DNA from: Microcaldota archaeon
GTDB taxonomy: Archaea > Micrarchaeota > Micrarchaeia > Norongarragalinales > CAINOH01
Direction of reading: 5' to 3'
Assembly: GCA_027371655.1 (NCBI GenBank)
Contig: DAHXMR010000041.1
Location: 1 to 5,531, forward strand
DNA length: 5,531 nucleotides
Shown here: piece by piece, positions 1 to 5,033 of the stretch
Numbering within the stretch: the first letter of the stretch is position 1
Layout of the letters: the number at the start of each line of letters is the position of its first letter
Program-made: the position numbers and the translations under genes
Notes under the pieces: generated by a model
Seen by the model: the letters and a program-made list of their open reading frames with translations, nothing else
What the model was told of the DNA's origin: nothing
The model's database searches: none

Positions 1-12
1 ACCCGCAAAGCG

Positions 13-1369
13 CTACAAAAACTCGTCTTCCGTCAATCGCGAATTATACTCGCCCGCAATGTTCTGCTCCATCTTTTCTCTCACGCCTTCGGCGTTTTCC
101 TTCTTGAAGTGCCCAAGCACCCAGCCCAATTTCACGTAAGCGGTTTCAGGCAGCATGTCCTTGCAGAAGAAAGCTCCCGCGCCGGCAAGCAGCCTGCCGT
201 TGGCATAAACAAATTCATCCGTCGTGCCGTACAAGCACTGCGAAGCAACCGCCACAAAAACCCCCTTGTCCACAGCGCGCTTTACGGCGGGAATCCAAGA
301 CTTGGCTTTGTCAAGGGGATTTGTGGGCACGTGCCCAAAAGCAGTCGCCTCCAAAACAATTCCCTTGTTTTTTTCGGCAAAAAAGTCAAGAATCTCCGGA
401 TTCGCGCCCGGAAACACTTTTACCAACGCGGTTTTCTCCTCAAAAACAGCATCAGCAACAACCTTGCTCTCTCCGCCTGCGCCCGCACGCCCATCTTCAC
501 TAACACGTTTGCGCGTTTTGGCGGTTGCGTTGGTTTTCTCTATTTTGCCGTCCGCAAATATTTTGGCAAGGGGCTTTTCGTTGATGCTTTTGAAAGCGTC
601 GCGGCGCGAGGAATGCATTTTGCGCACCTTCGTTCCCCTGTGCGCAAGGCAATAATCGTCGCTTGAGGTTCCGTGCATCACGATTGCAACTTCCGCAAAA
701 TCGGATTTGGCGTAATGCGCGGAGCAAAGCAAATTCAACGCGCCGTCGAAGCTTCCGCGGTCCGGCGAACGCTGCGCGCCAACAACGGCCACGGGCTTTT
801 CCAATCCCTTCAGCATAAAGGAGAGCGCAGCGGAAGTGAAATGCAACGTATCGGTGCCGTGCGTGACAATTGCGCCGTTTGCCCCCGCGTTCAAATCCTT
901 TGCAACCAATTCCGCGATTGCCGCCCATTCCTTTGGCGACATATCTTCTGAACCCATGGTAAATGGCTTGTGCACGGTTTTCACCGAGACAACGTTTGCA
1001 AGCTCCGGGGCGGAGGAAAAGATTTCCTGCGGCGTCATCGCCCACTTCACCGCGCCGGTGTCGTAGTCCACGCGCGAGGCAATCGTGCCCCCCCGTGGCA
1101 ATGAACGAAATTTCGGGCAGCCCCTTGTTTTGCTCAAGTTCAAGGGAAACCGCTTTGCCCAATTTCGGCTTTCCTTTTTCCAAAAGCTCAAGCATTGTGG
1201 ACGCGTCGGGTGCGATGCCGGTGTTGTAGCCGGAATCGAGTTTTATTTGCAGGAATTCTCCCGCGGCGGGCAAAAGCATGCCTTCGAAAATTTGGGTGCC
1301 TTTTTTGACCTTCACGCGGTCGCCTGCGGACGCCTTCGCCTTCTCAATCAACCCGGATGCGGAATGCAT
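13..1369 (-). CDS. gatD: Glutamyl-tRNA(Gln) amidotransferase subunit D, interrupted by a +1 frameshift
   Basis: GatD is the asparaginase-like subunit of the archaeal GatDE complex: it frees ammonia from glutamine, which GatE uses to turn Glu-tRNA(Gln) into Gln-tRNA(Gln) in the cytoplasm. Joining the two frames gives about 451 residues, close to the family's usual length (about 435). Residues 1-85 form the small N-terminal domain of GatD; the asparaginase domain follows. With the frame restored, the TGGTIAS motif places the nucleophile at T95, the THGTDT motif gives T172 and D173, and RGTKVRKMHSS gives the lysine at K250, so the whole T-T-D-K catalytic set is present. The ATG at 1369 starts the first frame, which leaves the correct frame exactly after TGG, at a run of seven G (1088-1094); the rest reads in the frame ending with TAG at 13. 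Six G would restore the protein. The gene is normally essential, so an assembly or sequencing error or slippage is more likely than loss. GatE is not in the window. Confidence 0.9.
1088..1094 (-). other. Seven-G run where the gatD reading frame breaks
   Basis: On the minus strand the bases read GCC ACG, completed by a run of seven G, then CAC GAT. With seven G the protein continues A-T-G-G-H-D and runs off into a meaningless frame; with six it reads A-T-G-G-T-I-A-S, the conserved asparaginase signature. The break therefore sits between the second glycine and the catalytic threonine. Homopolymer miscalls are common in assemblies, while polymerase slippage on seven G could also yield a usable mRNA fraction. 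Confidence 0.85.
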
Positions 1370-1378
1370 TTTGCAAAT

Positions 1379-1413
1379 CCAAAAAATTAGCCTTGAAGCG
1401 TTTTAAAGCCCAA
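1379..1413 (-). promoter_or_regulatory. Promoter region of gatD with TATA-like box
   Basis: On the minus strand TTGGGCTTTAAA (1413 to 1402) contains a TATA-like core centred about 35 bases upstream of the gatD ATG. By archaeal spacing, transcription would begin near 1377, leaving a leader of under ten bases, in line with the absence of a ribosome binding site. A second box, GGCTAATTTTTTG (1392 to 1380), follows 9 bases after the 12-mer. The same 12-mer and second box precede the sigma-like gene. Confidence 0.5.
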
Positions 1414-1473
1414 TCTTTGTGCACAGGGCGAGAGGGCGCAAACGGAATAGATGGAAAGAGCGCAATGAAATGC

Positions 1474-1980
1474 CTACTCGTTGTTTTCCGCCTGCGCCAA
1501 GTCCACTTCGAGGGTTTCCTTTGTGGGAAGCACCGAGTCGATGGTAAGCGTGCGGTCAACGCCGCGGATGCCGCGCAGCTTGTCGATGACGAACAGCCCG
1601 ATGTCTTTTACCGATTGGCCGCGGATTTTCAAAAGCAGGTCCCACTCGCCGTTTATCACGTGCACTTCCTGCACGCGGGGGAACTTGGCGATTTCCGCGG
1701 CGATTTCCTGCTGCGACAACGCCCTCGGCGAGTCGGGCAAATAGTGGCGAACTGAAACAAGCACGAACGAGGTCTCCGGCATGCCAAGCAAATGCGGGTC
1801 GAGCACCGCCGAATACCCTTTTATCACGCCGCCGGCTTCCAGGCGCTTGACGCGGTCGTGGATGGTGCTCATCGGAACCTTCAATTTTTTCGACAGTTCC
1901 TTGAGGCTCTGGCGGCAGTCCGCCTGAAGCTGGTCCAAAATCTTGACGTCCAGGGAAGTTACTTTCGCGCCTTTTTCCAA
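1474..1980 (-). CDS. Lrp/AsnC-family transcriptional regulator
   Basis: This is a DNA-binding regulator of the feast/famine (Lrp/AsnC) family, which in archaea commonly senses amino acids and controls amino-acid metabolism as dimers or octamers. Counting 168 residues from the chosen start, about 8-55 form the winged helix-turn-helix (LDVKILDQLQ, then SLKELSKKLKVPMSTIHDRVKRL and GGVIKGY), and about 60-150 form the RAM ligand-binding domain (FVLVSVRH, FPRVQEVHVINGEWDLLLKI, then the KLRGIRGVDRTLT stretch). No ATG is available. The TTG at 1980 is preferred because GGTGG lies six bases upstream (1991-1987), it fits a leader of about 33 bases from the promoter at 2036-2050, and it gives a normal family N-terminus. 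The TTG at 2001 would add seven residues (LRNWWFW). It lies just upstream of gatD in the same direction, but gatD has its own promoter-like sequence. The target genes cannot be told from the sequence. Confidence 0.85.
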   Translation of the reverse strand: MEKGAKVTSLDVKILDQLQADCRQSLKELSKKLKVPMSTIHDRVKRLEAGGVIKGYSAVLDPHLLGMPETSFVLVSVRHYLPDSPRALSQQEIAAEIAKFPRVQEVHVINGEWDLLLKIRGQSVKDIGLFVIDKLRGIRGVDRTLTIDSVLPTKETLEVDLAQAENNE

Positions 1981-2035
1981 CCAAAACCACCAATTCCGCA
2001 AAATATCCGAACAATATGGGTTAAACTCGGCAAAA

Positions 2036-2050
2036 CATATAAATTTTGCG
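2036..2050 (-). promoter_or_regulatory. Promoter (BRE/TATA) of the lrp-type gene
   Basis: On the minus strand CGCAAAA (2050 to 2044) resembles the archaeal BRE and runs directly into TTTATATG (TATA box, about 2043-2036). Transcription would start near 2013, giving a leader of about 33 bases to the TTG at 1980. This is the clearest classical TBP/TFB-type promoter in the window. Confidence 0.55.
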
Positions 2051-2108
2051 GAAAACCCCGAACAAGCTTATTATACGAATTTCGTCACTAGTAGTTTCCC
2101 TAATTTTT

Positions 2109-2193
2109 GGAGACAGGTGTCCAAAAGAACTAAAGCTTTCCTTGAATCGTCTTCTCGGATTGCCTCCTTGGGGAAGCAAGCGTCTTTGGCACC
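2109..2193 (+). ncRNA. Possible structured RNA or leader in the lrp/acetyltransferase spacer
   Basis: Three nested helices can be paired by hand as plus-strand RNA. P1 pairs 2116-2127 with 2184-2193 (GGTGTCCAAAAG with CTTTGGCACC, ten pairs with two single-base bulges). P2 pairs 2135-2142 with 2170-2177 (GCTTTCCT with GGGGAAGC, eight pairs including two G-U). P3 pairs 2145-2149 with 2156-2161 around the loop TCTTCT. The G-U pairs would be A-C mismatches on the other strand, so plus-strand transcription is favoured. A TATA-like TTATTATAC at 2068-2076 would start RNA near 2098. It could be an independent small RNA, the leader of the acetyltransferase-like gene, or chance pairing. No tRNA-like features are present. 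Confidence 0.25.
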
Positions 2194-2309
2194 GCATCTT
2201 CTTCTAACAACCTTAGCGCAAGCGTTTTTCGGCGCGGTTTGCAATAAATGCCGAAAACGCATCCAAACCTAGCGCTTGCTTTAAATCCCTTGTCCGGGCA
2301 AAAAGTCTC

Positions 2310-2957
2310 GTGGCACAAAAAATAGTGTTCCGGCAGCGCTCCGGCGAGCAAACGTTCAACATCCAAAACGTCCGGCAATTCCCACAGCACTTGAGCGACA
2401 AAGCACTCACTCAGGTTTACCACGCCAGGCTCATTACCCCAAGCAGGCGCGCTGCGGCAAAAAATGCCCGGCGCACCGGGACAACCCAGCTGTGGTGCGA
2501 AAACCACCCAAAAACCGGCGTTTTCAAGCTCAGGGCGGTCATATTCGATTCCAACATCCGCAACGCGGAATCGCTGCGCCGGATGAAAAAAATGGCGCAA
2601 GCCGCGGAAGCGCACGCGAAAAACCTCGGAGCGCTGTGGGCGGAAACGGATTACACAATCATAAACCCCAAGCTGGCAAGCCGGCTCGGTTACGCCAAAA
2701 TAGGCAAAGCGGGGCCGTTTTACAAATACTCCAAATCCCTCCTGGACGACGCCCGCTTCAGGGAAATCATAGGCGGGTTCAATGAACGATCACGGGTCGC
2801 GAAAGGAGCGGATTTCAACCCGCGTGATGAGCTGCCCGCAAAGGTGCGACCCGTGGCAGAAATGCCAAAGGCGATGCCACGGGCTTTAGCCCGTGGTCGT
2901 TCACCAGAAAGCGCACGGCCGCAGGGCCGCAAAAAAAGCGCGCGGACAATCCATTAG
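2310..2957 (+). CDS. GNAT-like acetyltransferase with repeat-derived C-terminal tail
   Basis: Residues about 55-145 look like the core of a GNAT acyltransferase: strand GTTQLW, strand VFKLRAVIFD (71-80), a helix with AAEAHAKNLGALWAETD (98-113), and then NPKLASRLGYAKIGKAGPFYKYSK, matching the usual GNAT end (Asn-Pro, LGY, aromatic strand). The glycine-rich R-x-x-G-x-G/A loop that normally binds acetyl-CoA is absent; DSNIRNAESLRRM stands in its place, so activity is uncertain. The first 50 residues are not recognised. The start is the GTG at 2310, the first possible start in this frame after the TAG at 2214; GTG at 2325 is an alternative, and neither has a clear ribosome binding site. From N158 on, the frame runs through a palindromic repeat (2783-2903) and ends in a basic, low-complexity tail, suggesting that the original 3' end was replaced. 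The stop overlaps that of the convergent sigma-like gene by four bases. The substrate is unknown. Confidence 0.55.
   Translation: MAQKIVFRQRSGEQTFNIQNVRQFPQHLSDKALTQVYHARLITPSRRAAAKNARRTGTTQLWCENHPKTGVFKLRAVIFDSNIRNAESLRRMKKMAQAAEAHAKNLGALWAETDYTIINPKLASRLGYAKIGKAGPFYKYSKSLLDDARFREIIGGFNERSRVAKGADFNPRDELPAKVRPVAEMPKAMPRALARGRSPESARPQGRKKSARTIH
2783..2903. repeat. 121-bp palindromic repeat, resembling an IS200/IS605-type end or MITE/REP element
   Basis: The ends are inverted copies matching at 13 of 14 bases: TGAACGATCACGGG (2783-2796) and CCCGTGGTCGTTCA (2890-2903). Inside, CACGGGTCGC (2791-2800) pairs perfectly with GCGACCCGTG (2846-2855), CCCGTGGCA (2850-2858) pairs perfectly with TGCCACGGG (2875-2883), and 2877-2896 is a perfect hairpin, CCACGGGCTTTAGCCCGTGG. 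The CACGGG motif thus occurs four times in alternating orientation. Subterminal hairpins around a GGCTAAAGCC-like core (minus strand here) are typical of IS200/IS605 ends and their REP/MITE derivatives; that assignment is inference. No transposase gene is present. The repeat is read in frame as the tail of the acetyltransferase-like gene. Confidence 0.55.
2931..2937 (-). terminator. Oligo-T terminator candidate for the sigma-like gene
   Basis: Seven T on the minus strand begin 17 bases after the TAA stop of the sigma-like gene and follow a GC-rich stretch (CCGCGCGC). Archaeal RNA polymerase ends transcription at such T-runs without needing a hairpin. The run lies inside the 3' end of the convergent acetyltransferase-like gene. 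Confidence 0.35.
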
Positions 2958-4117
2958 TCTTGTTGCTTTGCAAGCTTGGAAGTCCGCTCGTGCTCTTCGC
3001 GCATTTTTTTTATCCCCTTGCGGATCAGCCTGCTCACGTGCATCTGGCTTATGCCCTCCGCGGCGGCTATCTGATTTTGCGTGCGGCCGAGCCGGAACTT
3101 GCTGAAAAGTATGCGGCGAGTCCTCTCGTCCAGATTTTGCAAAAGCCCCGCCAAATGGATGCTGTCGTCAGTGCCAGGGGTTTCGGACGGCTCCACGCCC
3201 AGTTCGCGCAGCAAGTCCAACGAAACATTGGAGCCCGCAAGCACTCTTTGCACAAGCTCCCGAGCGTGGCCGGAGCGCTGGGCCACCTCTTCGTCGGACG
3301 GCAATTTCCCGCCGTCACTAAGCAACTCGTTGTACGCGCCCCAAATCTCGCCGTACCCGCGCTTGGCCGGGCTGGCGTCGCGGATGGCCCTCTGCATCTC
3401 CCCTTTCACGAGGGGCGTAAAATAAGTCGTCGGCAAGCTGCCGTGGAAATTGTACTTGCGCAGTGCCTTTGCCAAACCCAAAAATCCCGATCCCTCCAAG
3501 TCACCGAGCCCAAGCGGCTTGGTTGGAAGCGAACGGGCAATGCTGCGCACAAGCGCATCGTACTGCCGGGCAACCTCGTTTTTCGCATTCCCGTCCCCGC
3601 GCAGCGCCCTGGAGAGCACGGCCGCCTTTTCCGCCCCAAGCTTGCCCATATTCTCGCGGCGTTTTTTCAAAAACTCCGAAACCGCATCCGGGCCGCCGTG
3701 GTATGCAATCGCATCCTCAAGCTTTTCGCGTTCGCCCCCCGAAACCGCGCCCAAATCAAGCTTGCCGCGTTCGCCCGCCCCCAGCCGCTCGAGGCGCACC
3801 GCCAAATTTTCAAAAAGCAAAAACTTGTTGCCCAATTTCTCGGCAGCCTGCACGTCGTCCCCGAAGTCCTTGTACGGCCAGCCCATCTTTTGGAAAACGC
3901 CGGGCCATTTGCCGTGGTGCCGCCAAGCGTAGCCAGTCAGCCGATTCCCGTCCTCGCCCAAAACGCGGCTTATTTCCATCCCGCTTTCAGGCGGCCTGCC
4001 CAAGTGCTTTTCAACCGCAAGCATGCACTTCTGGAAATTAGCCCACTTGCCAAGCGGGCCCGCCTTGTTCCCGTGCCAATAGTGCTTGGGCACCCCGAAA
4101 TCAGCCTTGCGTTCCAT
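2954..4117 (-). CDS. Bacterial-type RNA polymerase sigma-70 factor (SigB/SigF-like) with novel N-terminal region
   Basis: Sigma factors guide bacterial RNA polymerase to promoters; archaea normally use TBP and TFB. Counting 387 residues from the ATG at 4117, region 2 lies at about 181-248, with DLEGSGFLGLAKALRKYN (206-223) matching the core-binding segment and TTYFTPLVKGEMQRAIRD (230-247) matching the TYAxPxIxGEIxRxxRD signature of group-3 factors. Region 3 lies at about 256-298 (LPSDEEVAQRSG). Region 4 lies at about 324-375, with LDERTRRILFSKF and the helix-turn-helix TQNQIAAAEGISQMHVSRL. No region 1.1 is seen. Residues 26-82 (LGRPPESGMEI, then WRHHGKWPGVFQKMGWP) resemble homing-endonuclease-associated repeats, small DNA-binding units; 85-175 is charged and unrecognised. 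ATG 4117 is preferred over TTG 4123 because it fits a leaderless transcript from the TATA-like box at 4141-4150. No anti-sigma gene is visible. The family is clear; whether it works with the archaeal polymerase is inference. Confidence 0.85.
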   Translation of the reverse strand: MERKADFGVPKHYWHGNKAGPLGKWANFQKCMLAVEKHLGRPPESGMEISRVLGEDGNRLTGYAWRHHGKWPGVFQKMGWPYKDFGDDVQAAEKLGNKFLLFENLAVRLERLGAGERGKLDLGAVSGGEREKLEDAIAYHGGPDAVSEFLKKRRENMGKLGAEKAAVLSRALRGDGNAKNEVARQYDALVRSIARSLPTKPLGLGDLEGSGFLGLAKALRKYNFHGSLPTTYFTPLVKGEMQRAIRDASPAKRGYGEIWGAYNELLSDGGKLPSDEEVAQRSGHARELVQRVLAGSNVSLDLLRELGVEPSETPGTDDSIHLAGLLQNLDERTRRILFSKFRLGRTQNQIAAAEGISQMHVSRLIRKGIKKMREEHERTSKLAKQQD

Positions 4118-4120
4118 AAA

Positions 4121-4157
4121 CAAAAATTAGCCCGGCTAAATTATTTAAAGCCCAAAC
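4121..4157 (-). promoter_or_regulatory. Promoter region of the sigma-like gene with internal palindrome
   Basis: On the minus strand TTGGGCTTTAAA (4155 to 4144, extended to TTTAAATAA) is a TATA-like box centred about 28 bases upstream of the ATG at 4117, predicting a leaderless mRNA. GGCTAATTTTTG (4132 to 4121) follows 11 bases later. The palindrome TTAGCC-C-GGCTAA (4127-4139) lies between the TATA-like box and the start, where archaeal repressors often bind. GTTTGGG...GGGCTAAT faintly recalls the two boxes of SigB promoters (GTTTAA and GGGTAT), but the spacing does not fit well. Confidence 0.5.
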
Positions 4158-4189
4158 GAAACGCGGGAATTGCGGCACACAGCGCGCCT

Positions 4190-4996
4190 TCAGCGCAGCC
4201 TATAGAACTCCGGCCGCCTCTCCGCAAACAAGTCGTTGCCGCTCTTGAGCAATTTGCTGCGCGCAAGCGACAAATCCATTTCAACCGATTTGGCTTCCGC
4301 TTTTTTTGCGCCAGCCCGATAAACCACCGAGCCGTCCGGCGCAACAACTTCGGAGAGGCCTTGGAACTGCAAGCCGCGCTGCTGCCCAACGATGTCGGCC
4401 ATTGCGGCGTACACGCGGTTTTCCATGCAACGCGTTTTCAACGCGTCGGGGCAAAAAGGCAAAACCAAATTCGCGGGGTGCGCCACAACGTCCGCGCCCA
4501 TAAGCGCAAGCGTGCGCATGGACTCCGGGAAAAGCCAGTCGAAACAAACCATCACGCCCACATTCATCCCGCCAACATCGAACACCTTGAACCCCGAATC
4601 CCCCGGGGAAAAAACCGCCTTCTCAATCGCCCCGAACAAGTGCGTTTTCCTGTACGTACCAAGCAGTTTCCCACGGTAAGCGATTACGGCGGAATTGTAA
4701 AAACGCGAACCCTCCCTTTCGGCAATGCCCGCAACAACACAATTCTTTTTCTCCCCCGAAAAATCAAGAAGCGCTTTTGTAGTTGCCCCTGCGGGGACTT
4801 CCTCCGCGACTTCCGCAAGCTCCTTGCGGCTTTGAAAAGCGTACCCCGAATTGAACAACTCCGGAAGCACCAGCAAATCGGCGTCGGTTTTTTCCGCAAG
4901 CGAAAGCGCGCGCTCCACGTTTCCGTCAACATCAAGAATTTTGGGTGCAAACTGCACGAAGCCAACGCGGCGCTTCAAGTTTTTCAAAGTTGCCAA
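4190..4996 (-). CDS. Carbon-nitrogen hydrolase (nitrilase superfamily amidase)
   Basis: This cytoplasmic enzyme of the nitrilase superfamily would hydrolyse a non-peptide C-N bond (an amide or a carbamoyl group) through a Glu-Lys-Cys triad. In the 268-residue protein all three are visible: E46 in VLPELF, K117 in YRKTHLF and C151 in VMVCFDW, along with the supporting E125 in the IEKAVFSPGD segment and the RCMENRVY stretch typical of the family. The length fits (usually 260-290). The start is the TTG at 4996, seven bases after an AGGTGG ribosome binding site (5009-5004). The ATG at 5059 would add a cysteine-rich stretch overlapping the end of elp3 and is unlikely. The gene follows elp3 by 37 bases in the same direction, so cotranscription is possible. 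The substrate cannot be read from the sequence; candidates in the family include omega-amidases and carbamoyl-amine amidases. The C-terminus (FAERRPEFY) resembles that of many branch members. Confidence 0.85.
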   Translation of the reverse strand: MATLKNLKRRVGFVQFAPKILDVDGNVERALSLAEKTDADLLVLPELFNSGYAFQSRKELAEVAEEVPAGATTKALLDFSGEKKNCVVAGIAEREGSRFYNSAVIAYRGKLLGTYRKTHLFGAIEKAVFSPGDSGFKVFDVGGMNVGVMVCFDWLFPESMRTLALMGADVVAHPANLVLPFCPDALKTRCMENRVYAAMADIVGQQRGLQFQGLSEVVAPDGSVVYRAGAKKAEAKSVEMDLSLARSKLLKSGNDLFAERRPEFYRLR

Positions 4997-5003
4997 ATCA
5001 AAT

Positions 5004-5009
5004 CCACCT
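5004..5009 (-). promoter_or_regulatory. Ribosome binding site that sets the hydrolase start
   Basis: AGGTGG on the minus strand is complementary to the 3' end of archaeal 16S rRNA (core GGTG) and stands seven bases before the TTG at 4996. It decides for this TTG over the upstream ATG at 5059. Confidence 0.65.
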
Positions 5010-5010
5010 G

Positions 5011-5033
5011 CAAAACAAAAACAAGAACAAAAT
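5011..5033 (-). terminator. T-rich tract after elp3, possible weak terminator
   Basis: Directly after the elp3 stop the minus strand is almost entirely T with a few G and C (T4, T2, T5 and T4 runs within 23 bases). Such tracts can end archaeal transcription, at least partly, but the tract could equally be an unstructured leader that keeps the hydrolase ribosome binding site accessible. Confidence 0.3.

Noticed and set aside
2100..2200. Possible tRNA gene in the spacer
   Set aside because: No GTTCGA-type T-loop or acceptor stem of seven pairs could be placed on either strand.
2071..2262. A 63-codon minus-strand frame in the lrp/acetyltransferase spacer
   Set aside because: It matches no family, has no ribosome binding site, uses codons avoided elsewhere in the window, and overlaps the possible structured RNA.
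2130..2615. A 161-codon open frame on the minus strand opposite the acetyltransferase-like gene
   Set aside because: It is in register with the plus-strand frame, so it may be open only as a shadow. The plus strand shows GNAT-like motifs from about 2475 on, and the minus frame shows no known domain. In 2310-2470 the choice of strand is less certain.
2917..2926. Small GC hairpin (CGGCC/GGCCG-like) followed by seven A as a plus-strand terminator
   Set aside because: On the plus strand the run is A, not T, and it lies within the reading frame; the T-run on the minus strand is the more sensible signal.
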